Shown: positions 43,977-52,796 of the stretch, one piece after another
How positions within the stretch are numbered: position 1 is the stretch's first letter
How the letters are laid out: every line of letters begins with the position of its first letter
Assembly: GCA_964588325.1 (NCBI GenBank)
Contig: CAZPOR010000009.1
Location: 81,565-145,564, forward strand
Source of the DNA: Thiovibrio sp964588325
GTDB lineage: Bacteria; Desulfobacterota; Desulfobulbia; Desulfobulbales; Desulfurivibrionaceae
Direction of reading: 5' to 3'
Length of the DNA stretch: 64,000 nucleotides
Program-made: the position numbers and the translations under genes
The notes under the pieces: generated by a model
Told to the model about the DNA's origin: nothing
What the model saw: the letters and a program-made list of their open reading frames with translations, nothing else
Databases searched by the model: none

Positions 43977-44912
43977 ATGCAAAAACTAATCAGAATCGGT
44001 ACCAGGGCAAGCCTGCTGGCCCTGGCTCAATCCACCTGGATCAAAGGCTTGATCCAGGCCCAATACCCGGAAACTACGGTGGAGCTGGTGAAGATCATCA
44101 CCAAGGGCGATAAGATTCTCGACGTGCCGCTGGCCAAGGTGGGCGGCAAGGGGCTGTTCGTCAAGGAGATCGAAGAGGCGCTGCTCAGCAACGAGGTGGA
44201 TATCGCGGTCCACAGCATGAAGGACGTGCCCGCCGAACTGCCCGAGGGGCTGCACATCGGCATCATTACCAAGCGGGAAAACCCCCTGGACGCCTTTATC
44301 TCGAACATCTGCGCCACCTGCCGCGAGCTGCCCCAGGGCGCCAAGGTGGGCACCAGCAGTCTGCGGCGTAAATCCCAATTGGCCAACATCCGGCCCGATC
44401 TGGTCATCGAGGATCTACGGGGCAATCTGGACACCCGGCTGCGCAAACTCGACGAGGGGCAGTACGATGCGATCATCCTGGCTGCCGCAGGGTTGAACCG
44501 CTTGTCGCTCAGCGACCGGGCCAAATCGTTTTTCACTGAGGATGAGATGCTGCCTGCCGTGGCCCAAGGCGCGGTGGGCATTGAATTGCGAAGCAGCGAC
44601 GCGGAGCTGTTGGCCGGGCTGATGTTCATGGATCACCAGGAAACCTCCCTGGCGGTCCGGGCGGAACGCGGCTTTCTCCACCGGCTCCAGGGCGGCTGCC
44701 AGGTGCCCATCGCCGGATTTGCCCGGCTGGTCGATGACCGGTTGCAAATGACCGGGTTGGTTGCCTCCGTGACCGGCGATCAAACAGTGCGCCTTGCCTT
44801 ATCCGCCGACACCACCGACCCCGAGGGGTTGGGGGTGCTGCTGGCGGAAAGGCTGCTGGCCGAAGGCGGCAAGGATATCCTCTCGGAAGTATACGGCCAC
44901 GAGATGCACTGA
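43977..44912 (+). CDS. hemC: Porphobilinogen deaminase (hydroxymethylbilane synthase)
   Basis: 311 residues. HemC polymerises four porphobilinogens into hydroxymethylbilane. Key blocks are RIGTRASLLALAQST, AVHSMKDVP, GTSSLRRKSQL, DLRGNLDTRLRKLDEG and LQGGCQVPIAGFA, whose C241 binds the dipyrromethane cofactor. The ATG has AGGGGAA 8 bases upstream. The bifunctional cobA-hemD gene follows after a palindromic repeat, giving the pathway order to uroporphyrinogen III and precorrin-2. Confidence 0.95.
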   Translation: MQKLIRIGTRASLLALAQSTWIKGLIQAQYPETTVELVKIITKGDKILDVPLAKVGGKGLFVKEIEEALLSNEVDIAVHSMKDVPAELPEGLHIGIITKRENPLDAFISNICATCRELPQGAKVGTSSLRRKSQLANIRPDLVIEDLRGNLDTRLRKLDEGQYDAIILAAAGLNRLSLSDRAKSFFTEDEMLPAVAQGAVGIELRSSDAELLAGLMFMDHQETSLAVRAERGFLHRLQGGCQVPIAGFARLVDDRLQMTGLVASVTGDQTVRLALSADTTDPEGLGVLLAERLLAEGGKDILSEVYGHEMH

Positions 44913-44929
44913 TGGGCTCGTAAAAGCTG

Positions 44930-45007
44930 CCCTTCGACAGGCTCAGGGCGAACGGACATTGTCTTAGACAAATTATTATTCCGTTCGTGCTGAGCCTGTC
45001 GAAGCAC
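44930..45007. repeat. Palindromic interspersed repeat (family A), copy 4
   Basis: Arms 44930-44956 and 44980-45007 carry TTCGACAGGCTCAG and CTGAGCCTGTCGAA, matching the copies at 1.1, 2.9 and 9.5-9.8 kb. It separates hemC from the cobA-hemD gene by about 160 bases. Confidence 0.8.
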
Positions 45008-45071
45008 CTGTTTGAATCAAATTCCAAATTTCCCGGCCTGGCCGGTTTTTTTATTTTTAAAGAGAAGAATC

Positions 45072-46619
45072 ATGACAACACACAGCGACAACACAACAAC
45101 ACGTTCCAGGGGCAAGGTCTACCTCATCGGCGCTGGCCCCGGCGACCCTACCCTGATCACGGTGAAGGGGCTGGAGCTCCTCAAGCGGGCCGAGGTTCTG
45201 GTGTACGATTACCTTGCCACCCCCAAACTGCTCAAGCATGTGCCCAAGGACGCCGAGCTGATCTACGCCGGGAAAAAAGGCGGCCAGTGCCACGCCCACA
45301 CCCAGGAGGAGATCAACCAGATGCTGGTGGACCATGCCTCCGCAGGCAAGATCGTGGTGCGGCTCAAGGGCGGCGACCCTTTCATCTTTGGCCGGGGCGG
45401 CGAAGAGATCGAAGAGCTGGCCAAGCACGGCATCGCCTTTGAAGTGGTGCCCGGCGTCACTTCGGCCACTGCCGCGGCCACCTATGCAGGGGTGCCCATC
45501 ACCCATCGGGCCTTCACGACCTCGGTGGCCTTTGTCACCGGTCACGAAGATCCCACCAAGGAAACCTCCACCATCGCCTGGGATAAAATCGCCACCGGCA
45601 TCGGCACCCTGGTTTTCTACATGGGGATCAAGAACCTGCCCATGATCACCGAAAACCTGATCAAGCACGGTCGCGATCCGGAAACCCCGGTGGCGGTGGT
45701 GCGCTGGGCCTCCACCCCGGTGCAGCAGTCGGTGGTGGGAACGCTTGCCACCATCGCCGAGGTGGTCAAGAAGGAAAAGATCAAGCCGCCTGCCCTGATC
45801 GTGGTGGGCGAGGTGGTCACGCTGCGCGATACCATCAACTGGTTCGAGAAAAGGCCGCTCTTTGGCAAACGCATCCTGGTGACCCGGACCCGCGAACAGG
45901 CCAGCGAGCTGGTCCGGCTTTTGGAGGATCAGGGCGCGGACTGCGTGGAGGGGGCCACCATCGCCTTGGCGCCGCCGGATAGCTGGGATGATCTCGATGC
46001 CGAACTGAACCGGCTGGGCGACTACCAGTGGCTGGTGTTTACCAGCATCAACGCCATTCGCTTCTTTTTTACCCGGCTCTTTGAACGGGGGCTGGATTGC
46101 CGGGCCCTGGCCGGGCCCAAGATCGCCGTGGTCGGCACGGCCACGGCAGAGGTATTGAAGGAATACGGCCTTGCCGCCGATCTGGTGCCCGAGGAATTTA
46201 CCGGCGAGGGCCTCGCCGCCAGCATGGTGGCCAAGGGGGTGAAGGGCTGCAAGGTTCTGCTGCCCCGCGCCAAGAAGGCCAGGGAGATTCTGCCCGAGAT
46301 TCTGCAGGAGAACGGGGCCGAGGTTGCCATTGTGCCGGTGTATCAGAATGTCCGGCCCAAGGATTATGACCTGGTGCGCCAGGAACTGGCCGAAGGCGGG
46401 ATCGACATGGTCACCTTTACCAGCTCCTCCACGGTGACCAACTTTTTGGAAATGCTGGGCCCGGAGCGTGATACGCTGCTGGCCGGGGTCAAGGTGGCGA
46501 CCATCGGGCCGATCACCGCCAGAACTGCGGAAAAAGCCGGGCTGGCCATCGATGTGCAGCCAAAGACCTACACCATCCCTGCCCTGGTGGAAAGCATCCT
46601 TGATTTTTACGGGAAATAA
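45072..46619 (+). CDS. cobA-hemD: Bifunctional uroporphyrinogen-III C-methyltransferase / uroporphyrinogen-III synthase
   Basis: 515 residues. The N-terminal half (about 1-245) is a SUMT methylase with VYLIGAGPGDPTLITVKGLELL, VVRLKGGDPFIFGRGGEEIEEL, VPGVTSATAAATYAGVPITHR. The C-terminal half (about 258-515) is a HemD domain (RILVTRTREQASELVRLLEDQGADC ... GIDMVTFTSSSTVTNFLEML). It would close hydroxymethylbilane to uroporphyrinogen III and methylate it to precorrin-2, feeding sirohaem and cobalamin. The same fusion is known in clostridia and some deltaproteobacteria. The ATG has AGAG upstream; a longer frame is not conserved. Confidence 0.93.
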   Translation: MTTHSDNTTTRSRGKVYLIGAGPGDPTLITVKGLELLKRAEVLVYDYLATPKLLKHVPKDAELIYAGKKGGQCHAHTQEEINQMLVDHASAGKIVVRLKGGDPFIFGRGGEEIEELAKHGIAFEVVPGVTSATAAATYAGVPITHRAFTTSVAFVTGHEDPTKETSTIAWDKIATGIGTLVFYMGIKNLPMITENLIKHGRDPETPVAVVRWASTPVQQSVVGTLATIAEVVKKEKIKPPALIVVGEVVTLRDTINWFEKRPLFGKRILVTRTREQASELVRLLEDQGADCVEGATIALAPPDSWDDLDAELNRLGDYQWLVFTSINAIRFFFTRLFERGLDCRALAGPKIAVVGTATAEVLKEYGLAADLVPEEFTGEGLAASMVAKGVKGCKVLLPRAKKAREILPEILQENGAEVAIVPVYQNVRPKDYDLVRQELAEGGIDMVTFTSSSTVTNFLEMLGPERDTLLAGVKVATIGPITARTAEKAGLAIDVQPKTYTIPALVESILDFYGK

Positions 46620-46647
46620 TGGGGCTTTTTTTTGCAAAAGTTCAATA

Positions 46648-46790
46648 AATTCCCTCTCCCCTCGGAGTCTGCGCTTACCTGCGGGAGAGGATTAGGGAAA
46701 GGGAAAAATAACTATTAAATCGGCAGGTTGCAACTTCACCCTCCCTCTGCCCCCCTCCCATCAAGGGAGGGGGAAGTCAATATCGAACTA
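46648..46790. repeat. CCCTC/GAGGG palindromic repeats downstream of cobA-hemD
   Basis: CCTCTCCC..GGGAGAGG (about 46655-46690) and a 9-bp stem CCCCCTCCC (46753-46761) with GGGAGGGGG (46767-46775) are here. They lie between the convergent cobA-hemD and rubrerythrin genes. A similar pattern is near 23.65 kb. They may serve as bidirectional terminators, although no T-run follows. Confidence 0.45.
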
Positions 46791-46794
46791 ACCG

Positions 46795-47289
46795 TCAGTC
46801 GATCTTGTCAAAGGCCTTCTTATTGGCCCCGCACACCGGGCATGTATCCGGAGCCTCGCCCTCGCAGGTGTAGCCGCACATCGAACAGACATGCATGTCC
46901 GTTGCCTCCTGATTTGCCAGGCTGTCCAAGGCTTTCTGGTACAGGGCGGCGTGGATTTTCTCCACCTCATTGGCATAGCTGAAGCTGCGTTCCGCCGATT
47001 TGTGCCCTTCCTCCTTGGCCGCGGCGATCATAGCCGGATACATCTCCTGAAATTCATGGGTCTCGCCGCCGATGGCCTCCTTGAGGTTGGTTGCGGTGTC
47101 GCCGATACCCTTGAGGGCGCGGAGATGGGCGTGGGCGTGGATGGTTTCCGCATGGGCCGCGGCGCGAAACAACCTGGCTGTCTGCTTGAATCCCTCTTTG
47201 TCCGCCTTGTCGGCAAAGGCCAGATACTTGCGATTTGCCTGTGATTCCCCGGCGAAAGCCTCCCAAAGATTCTTTTCGGTTTTGGTCAT
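46795..47289 (-). CDS. rbr: Rubrerythrin
   Basis: 164 residues. A ferritin-like diiron domain (LWEAFAGESQANRKYLAFADKADKEGFKQTARLFRAAAHAETIHAHAHL ... EVEKIHAALYQKAL) followed by a rubredoxin-like domain CSMCGYTCEGEAPDTCPVCGANK. Rubrerythrin reduces hydrogen peroxide in anaerobes. The ATG has AAGGAG 8 bases upstream; the longer upstream frame is ignored. The gene supports an oxygen-sensitive lifestyle. It is divergent from trpB2 with 207 bases between. Confidence 0.94.
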   Translation of the reverse strand: MTKTEKNLWEAFAGESQANRKYLAFADKADKEGFKQTARLFRAAAHAETIHAHAHLRALKGIGDTATNLKEAIGGETHEFQEMYPAMIAAAKEEGHKSAERSFSYANEVEKIHAALYQKALDSLANQEATDMHVCSMCGYTCEGEAPDTCPVCGANKKAFDKID

Positions 47290-47496
47290 ACGGTTTCTCC
47301 TTGTGCGAAATGATATGGTTGCGGCGGCCTGACAAAAAAGACACGCATCATGAAAAAACAATGGGAGATCTGGACAAAAAAAGGCTTTTAAAAAAGACTA
47401 TTCATGGGTAAATAGGTTCAATTTCTTAAAAAAAGACAGGCCCGGCTTAGGTTGCCTTATTTCCAGATAGTATCCGTCAAAATCAAGGAAAACACC

Positions 47497-48840
47497 ATGA
47501 AAAAAAGAATCCTTCTTCCCGACGAAGAGCGCGTCACCCAGTGGTACAATGTCATGGCCGACATGCCCGGCGGCATGCATCCTCCCTTGAATCCCGCCAC
47601 CAAACAGCCGCTGACTCCGGACCTGATGGCGCCCATTTTCCCCATGGGCTTGCTGGAACAGGAGATGAGCGACAAGCGTTGGATCGACATCCCCGAGGAG
47701 ATCCAGGACATCTGGTCCATCTGGCGGCCCTCCCCCCTGGTGCGCGCCAATTTTCTCGAAGAAAAGCTGGGGACCAAGGCGAAGATCTATTTTAAATACG
47801 AGGGCGTCTCCCCTTCCGGCAGCCACAAGACCAACAGCGCTGTGGTGCAAGCCTATTACAACAAGCGGGAAGGCGTCAAGCGGTTGGCCACGGAAACCGG
47901 AGCCGGTCAGTGGGGCTGCGCCCTGGCCTTTGCCACCCAGAAGTTCGGCCTGGAGTGCAAGGTGTACATGGTGCGGGTTTCCTACGATCAAAAACCGTAC
48001 CGCAAGTCGATGATGAACACCTATGGCGCGGAGATCGTACCCAGCCCCAGCCCGGATACCCCCACCGGACGGGCCATTCTCGCCAAGGACCCCAACAGCC
48101 CCGGCTCCTTGGGGATCGCGATCAGCGAGGCCTTGGAAGACGCGGTTTCCCGCGAGGATACCAAGTATGCCCTGGGCTCGGTTTTAAACCATGTCTGCCT
48201 GCACCAGACCGTGATCGGCCTGGAGGCCAAGAAGCAGTTGGCCATGATCGGCGAGAGCCCGGATGTGGTGATCGGCTGCTGCGGCGGCGGCTCCAACTTC
48301 GCCGGGTTGGCCGCGCCCTTTCTGCCCGATAAGCTGGAAGGCAAGAATATCCGGCTGGTCGGGGTGGAGCCCGCTTCCTGCCCCTCGCTCACCAAGGGCA
48401 TCTATGCCTATGATTTCGGCGATGTTTCCGAGCGCACCCCGCTCTTGTACATGTACACCCTGGGCCACGATTTCATGCCGCCGGGCATCCATGCCGGGGG
48501 GTTGCGCTACCACGGCATGGCCCCCATTGTCAGCGCCATGCTCCGGGAAAATCTGATGGAGGCCATGGCCCTGCATCAGGTGGAATGCTTCGAGGCCGGG
48601 GTGCTTTTCGCCCAGACCGAGGGGATCATCCCGGCGCCCGAGTCCTGCCATGCGATCCGGGCGGCGATCATCGAGGCCATGAAAGATCCGAAGGAACCCA
48701 AGACCATCCTGTTCAATCTCTCCGGTCATGGCCACCTCGATCTTTCCAGCTATGACAAGTTTTTCGCCGGTGAGCTCTACAACTTCGACTACCCTGCCGA
48801 AGCGGTGGCAGAGGCGAAGAAGCACCTGCCGAAGATCTGA
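47497..48840 (+). CDS. trpB: Tryptophan synthase beta chain, TrpB2 type
   Basis: 447 residues. The PLP site GSHKTN has K111, the phosphate-binding loop is CCGGGSNFAGL, and the N-terminus (GGMHPPLNPATKQPL) is that of TrpB2, the alternative TrpB lineage that acts without a TrpA partner in many archaea and anaerobes. It is a stand-alone gene; no other trp gene is in the window. The ATG has AAGGAA upstream. It ends in an intrinsic terminator that overlaps the next gene. Confidence 0.92.
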   Translation: MKKRILLPDEERVTQWYNVMADMPGGMHPPLNPATKQPLTPDLMAPIFPMGLLEQEMSDKRWIDIPEEIQDIWSIWRPSPLVRANFLEEKLGTKAKIYFKYEGVSPSGSHKTNSAVVQAYYNKREGVKRLATETGAGQWGCALAFATQKFGLECKVYMVRVSYDQKPYRKSMMNTYGAEIVPSPSPDTPTGRAILAKDPNSPGSLGIAISEALEDAVSREDTKYALGSVLNHVCLHQTVIGLEAKKQLAMIGESPDVVIGCCGGGSNFAGLAAPFLPDKLEGKNIRLVGVEPASCPSLTKGIYAYDFGDVSERTPLLYMYTLGHDFMPPGIHAGGLRYHGMAPIVSAMLRENLMEAMALHQVECFEAGVLFAQTEGIIPAPESCHAIRAAIIEAMKDPKEPKTILFNLSGHGHLDLSSYDKFFAGELYNFDYPAEAVAEAKKHLPKI

Positions 48841-48864
48841 GCCAGACCCTGCCCATGGCACCCC

Positions 48865-48917
48865 AGCGCGCCGCATCCCTGTTCCGGAAACCGAGGGGGA
48901 TGCGGCGCGCTTTTTTT
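48865..48917 (+). terminator. Intrinsic terminator of trpB2 overlapping the dacB start
   Basis: A 14-bp perfect stem (GCGCGCCGCATCCC, 48866-48879, with GGGATGCGGCGCGC, 48897-48910; one more A-T pair closes it) has a 17-base loop and is followed by TTTTTTT (48911-48917). The hairpin's right arm contains ATG 48900, the start preferred for dacB, and the T-run encodes its FFL signal-peptide codons. Confidence 0.85.
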
Positions 48918-50105
48918 CTCGGCCTGGTTTTGGCTCTCGCCCTGCCCGCTTCGCTTTGGGCCGGGGCAGGGCAGCCCCTGGAAGCTCTGGTGGAAAACGG
49001 CGGGATTCTTGTCACCAGAAACGGGGCGATTATTTACGAGCAGAACGCAGACCGCCAATTCGTCCCGGCCAGCGTGCAAAAAATCAGCACGGCCCTGGCC
49101 GGTATCCGCATACTTGGCAAGGAGTATCGCTTCACCACCCGGTTGTATGTGAATAGCGATCGTGATCTGTACATCCAGGGTCTTGCCGACCCCCTGCTGG
49201 TTTCCGAGGAGGTGGCCCGGATTGCCGCCACCCTCCGCAGCCGCGGCCTTTCCTCGATCCGCAACATCGTTGTCGATGACAGCGGCTGCCGGCTTGAAAG
49301 CGGAACCGACGGCGCCACCAGCACCCTCAATCCCTACGATGCCCAAAACAGTTGCCTGGCGGTGAACTTCAACACCATCAGTGTGATCAAAGGCGCGGAC
49401 GGCAGCGTGCGCTCCGCAGAAGAGCAGACCCCTACCCTGCCGCTCATGCGGGAACTGGCGCAGGGGCTACCGCCCGGCACCCACCGGATCAACGCCACGG
49501 CCAGCAGTAACCAGAGCCTGCGCTATGTGGGGGAGCTGTTCGGCGCCATGTGCAAGAAACAAGGGGTGACAATGCGCGGGGAGATCATCCCCGGGCCGGT
49601 GCCGGAGGGGCTCAAGCTGTTCTACGAGCATGGTTCGAGCAAGAGCCTGGATGAGGTGTTGACCGGTTTGCTCAAGTATTCCAACAACTTCATCGCCAAC
49701 CAGCTTTTCCTGGCCATGGGCGCAAAACAATACGGCTGGCCCGCCACCTGGGACAAGGGCCAACGGGCCATGACCGCTTTTTACCGCAACGAACTGGGGC
49801 TTTCAGAAAAGGATATCGTCATCCGCGAAGGCTCCGGCCTCTCCCGGCAGAACCGGGTGACGCCCAGGGCGATGCTCGCCATTCTGGAGGCGTTCAAGCC
49901 CCACGCCAACCTGCTGCCCTTTGAAAACAACTGCCTGCGCAAGTCCGGCACCCTGACCGGGGTGTATGGGTATGGAGGATATTTTGCCGGGGAGCGCGGG
50001 CTGGACAGTTTTGTCCTGATGCTCAACCAGCCGAAGAATACCAGGGATCAGGTGCTGGAGCTGCTTGGTGCCATGCATGGGGCAAAGGGGAGGCGGAAGA
50101 ACTGA
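48900..50105 (+). CDS. dacB: D-alanyl-D-alanine carboxypeptidase/endopeptidase (PBP4, DacB-type, peptidase S13)
   Basis: 401 residues from ATG 48900. The signal peptide is RRAFFLGLVLALALPASLWA. Penicillin-binding motifs are SVQK (SxxK, S58, K61), SNN (YSNNFIANQ) and KSG (LRKSGTLTG). PBP4 enzymes trim or open peptidoglycan cross-links in the periplasm. ATG 48855 is an alternative start giving 15 more residues. Whichever is used, a terminator lies over the first codons (see terminator entry), so expression may depend on read-through from trpB2. Confidence 0.88.
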   Translation: MRRAFFLGLVLALALPASLWAGAGQPLEALVENGGILVTRNGAIIYEQNADRQFVPASVQKISTALAGIRILGKEYRFTTRLYVNSDRDLYIQGLADPLLVSEEVARIAATLRSRGLSSIRNIVVDDSGCRLESGTDGATSTLNPYDAQNSCLAVNFNTISVIKGADGSVRSAEEQTPTLPLMRELAQGLPPGTHRINATASSNQSLRYVGELFGAMCKKQGVTMRGEIIPGPVPEGLKLFYEHGSSKSLDEVLTGLLKYSNNFIANQLFLAMGAKQYGWPATWDKGQRAMTAFYRNELGLSEKDIVIREGSGLSRQNRVTPRAMLAILEAFKPHANLLPFENNCLRKSGTLTGVYGYGGYFAGERGLDSFVLMLNQPKNTRDQVLELLGAMHGAKGRRKN

Positions 50106-50151
50106 GATATGCTTCCGATGGAGTAGATCAAGGGAGCGGGGCTGTGTGCGG

Positions 50152-50283
50152 CTACCCGTTTGCCTGCTTTTTGACAATCCGTGTTGACTTGCTCTTTTTA
50201 AATTCTTCTTCAAGCCTGTCGTATTCAGCTTTCACATCCGGGCGTTGGAGCGCGCGAGCCTTGAGTTTTTTGTGAGTCAGCAT
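50152..50283 (-). CDS. Truncated antitoxin-like small protein (HigA/XRE-type N-terminus)
   Basis: 43 residues with AAGGAGG 8 bases before the ATG. The sequence LKARALQRPDVKAEYDRLEEEF matches the N-terminal region common in HigA-type antitoxins, but a stop comes right where the helix-turn-helix would begin. It may be a remnant of a toxin-antitoxin pair. No intact toxin gene is adjacent. The gap 50106-50971 holds only this and the next entry. Confidence 0.55.
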   Translation of the reverse strand: MLTHKKLKARALQRPDVKAEYDRLEEEFKKSKSTRIVKKQANG

Positions 50284-50318
50284 TTTTTTGACCTCCTTCA
50301 TCCGCCCGTCGGTCTGGG

Positions 50319-50861
50319 TCATGGACAAGGGGTAGCAAGAGTTCTGATAATTGCCATTTTCAGTGTCGAGTCAAAAAACTCGGTGCCGAACAGGTCGTTT
50401 ATGACTTCTTTCGTTATGTCTACTCCGAACCTCATTCTGTCCCCAGACGCAATCATTCCATTTATTGACTCCACATATCGTCCGAGCTTGTCTCTCTGCA
50501 TGTCATATACCTGAGACAAAAAAACTTCATCATTTCCATTTGGGGGAAACTGGCCAACAGATTTGTAATGATCCAGGATGACAGACGAGGTGTGGGCAAA
50601 CAACGGGTCGATGATTCCATTCGCACGTTCAAGTTGTTTTTGGTTTTAAATTATACCGTTTTCAATGCCAACATTTTTTATGAAGTACCAGGCGGCGAAT
50701 AGCGCTGAGGTGGTGGTTTGTAGCTTAATGGTATTTGATTCTCTGCCGTTGTTTGCATGAATTTGGACAAAATCGAGCAGGAAATCCGACAGCTCTTCAT
50801 GCACCGCCATTATGGAATCCGCTGAGGTTCTCTTTTTAAATATTCCCCCAAACAGGCTCAT
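50319..50861 (-). pseudogene. Hypothetical gene interrupted by an in-frame TAA
   Basis: Two open segments, 50861-50646 (71 codons starting MSLFGGIFKKRTSADSI) and 50645-50319, are in the same frame with one TAA stop (50646-50648) between them. The second has no ATG start of its own apart from an internal Met, only TTG, and reads QKQLERANGIIDPLFAHTSS before it. Together they would give about 180 residues, suggesting one gene broken by a nonsense mutation, or two short genes. No family recognised. More AT-rich than the neighbours. Confidence 0.55.
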
Positions 50862-50971
50862 GTCGCTATCCCCTCTTATTCTTTGATGCGATAAAAAAAT
50901 AATTATTCTATCGCGATCCTATGTGATAGGACATGGGAAGTCAAAAGAAAAACAAGGCACAATCCCCACCC

Positions 50972-52315
50972 CTATTCCCGCTCCAGCCGCACCATGGTTT
51001 CCTGATGACCGGTCTGGGGGAACATGTCCACCAGACGGACTTCGGCCAGCCGGTAACCAGCCTGGATAAGCCCTGCCAGGTCACGGGCTAGGGTGGCGGG
51101 GTCGCAGGAGATGTAGATGATCTGCCGGGCTTGAAGGCCGGGCAGCAGAGGGATGAGTTCGGCGCAGCCGGAACGGGGCGGGTCGAGGAGGAGGCAGTCA
51201 AAGGTGGCCTTTTCGGCCAGCAGACGTCTGGCTGCCTTAGTGGCGCTTTCCTGGCTGAATTGGCAGCGGTCACCAAGACCGGCATTCTCGGCGTTGCGTA
51301 CCGCGCTGCGGATGGTGGAGCGCTGCATGTCCATGCCGGTTACCTGCCAACCCTGCATGGCCAGGGGAAGAGAGAAGTTGCCCATGCCGCAGAAGAGGTC
51401 CAGCGCCGTGGTGGGCTGCACCCCCCGTGTCCACTCCAGCAACAGCCTGATGCAGTTTTCATTTTGCCCCAGATTAACCTGGCAGAACCCCCCTGGTTCC
51501 AAGGCAAGGGTGAGTGGCTGGCCGCACAGTCCTTCAGGCAGGGAAAATTCCACCCGGAGTCCGCTTAAAGGAATCTCGCCCGTGTCGTTGAAACACGGCC
51601 CCTTTGCCTGGCCTTCCACGTTGAAGATCACCGCTTCCAGCAGGGGCAAGGCCTGACAGAGAAGTTGTGCTGTCTTGTGATCTCCAGGCCTGGTTTTTCT
51701 GGTGTAGTGGATGAGCAGGATGATCGAGTTGTGACCGGGGTTTTCGAGAAGCTCGATGGCCGAGGCCTTGGAAATGAGGGGCTGAAACTGTCTGGAGGCG
51801 GAAAGCGCGGCAAGCACCGAGTTGATGGGCTCCCCTGCCAGGGGGCACCGGGAAACAGGGATCAGACTGTGGCTCTGGCGACCGAAATACCCCATTACCC
51901 CCTGCGCCACCTGCAATCTGATCCGTTGCCGGTAGCCAAAGGGTTTGGGCGAGGCCAGGGGCGCTCCCAGAAGATCGGCAAGCTCCTCCTCCCGGCACAG
52001 CCCCCCCCGGCAGAGTGTTTCCCCGAGAATCCCGGTTTTCAGGCGAAGCTGTTCCTCGTAGGTGGCGTGCTGAAAATCGCAGCCGCCACAGGTGTCGTAT
52101 ACCGGGCAGATCGGGGCTATTCGCTGCGCCGAGGGGGTAAGCACTTCCAAGAGGTCCGCTTCCTGGTACTGTTTGTGCTGACGGCGCAGACGAACCTGCA
52201 CCACCTCTCCGGGCAGCACGCGCGGCACCATGACCACCTGGCCATCGGGCAGACGCCCCAGGCCAAGCCCTCCCTTGATTACCTTGTCAACCGTGAGTTC
52301 CACGGATTTGCTCAT
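50972..52315 (-). CDS. rlmD: 23S rRNA (uracil(1939)-C5)-methyltransferase-like RNA methylase
   Basis: 447 residues. An N-terminal TRAM domain (about 1-60), an Fe-S site CPVYDTCGGCDFQH (C70, C76, C79), a SAM-binding LDLFCGMGNFSLPLAMQ, LLDPPRSGCAELIP and the catalytic SCDPATLARD near the C-terminus. This is the TrmA/RlmC/RlmD family that makes m5U in RNA; the iron-sulfur cysteines favour RlmD. The start is ATG 52315; the frame upstream runs into the 370-bp repeat and is not conserved. Confidence 0.93.
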   Translation of the reverse strand: MSKSVELTVDKVIKGGLGLGRLPDGQVVMVPRVLPGEVVQVRLRRQHKQYQEADLLEVLTPSAQRIAPICPVYDTCGGCDFQHATYEEQLRLKTGILGETLCRGGLCREEELADLLGAPLASPKPFGYRQRIRLQVAQGVMGYFGRQSHSLIPVSRCPLAGEPINSVLAALSASRQFQPLISKASAIELLENPGHNSIILLIHYTRKTRPGDHKTAQLLCQALPLLEAVIFNVEGQAKGPCFNDTGEIPLSGLRVEFSLPEGLCGQPLTLALEPGGFCQVNLGQNENCIRLLLEWTRGVQPTTALDLFCGMGNFSLPLAMQGWQVTGMDMQRSTIRSAVRNAENAGLGDRCQFSQESATKAARRLLAEKATFDCLLLDPPRSGCAELIPLLPGLQARQIIYISCDPATLARDLAGLIQAGYRLAEVRLVDMFPQTGHQETMVRLERE

Positions 52316-52336
52316 CGGTGGCTCCGAATCGTTTTC

Positions 52337-52708
52337 CTTTCTTCTTTTGCGTGCCCAAAAGAAGAAACAAGAAAAAGGCACCCCAACCAGTCCTGGCCCT
52401 GCGGGCTTCCCTTACTTCTCGACGAGGGCGGGACGCTAAAAAACTCGGGCTTCGCCCTCAAACAGTTTTAGCGTCTTTTCCGCCCCCGTCTGCGAGGCGC
52501 GGCAGGACAAATGGGGGGGAGAGAAAAAATCCCATTGGCACGCAGCCGAGCACCGGAGAGGCTGCCGGGGCTTTGCACTGTTTGAGCGCAGCGAGTTTGC
52601 AAAGCCCCGGCAGCATCGAGGAGCACAGGGTATCCCGCCAACGGCGGGACAAGGGACACAGGGGGCCTTTTCTTTGGTTCGTTTCTTTGGGCAAGCAAAG
52701 AAATGAAC
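52337..52708. repeat. Multi-hairpin interspersed element with terminal inverted repeats (family C)
   Basis: The ends (52337-52380 and 52665-52708) are imperfect inverted repeats (cores GTGCCCAAAAGAAG and CTTTGGGCAAGC). Inside are a 10-bp stem (GACGCTAAAA, 52432-52441, with TTTTAGCGTC, 52466-52475), a 17-bp perfect stem (arms 52561-52577 and 52598-52614) and a small CCCGCC/GGCGGG pair. The right end recurs at the window end (63947 onwards). The whole 52316-52796 gap is this element and its flanks; no gene is seen. Confidence 0.75.
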
Positions 52709-52796
52709 AGGAAAATGATTGGTATTCAGATAAGAATGCCGGCACAGAGCCACAGCCCCATACCGGCATTTGGGGGGCAATCCACCCCGTCACAAC

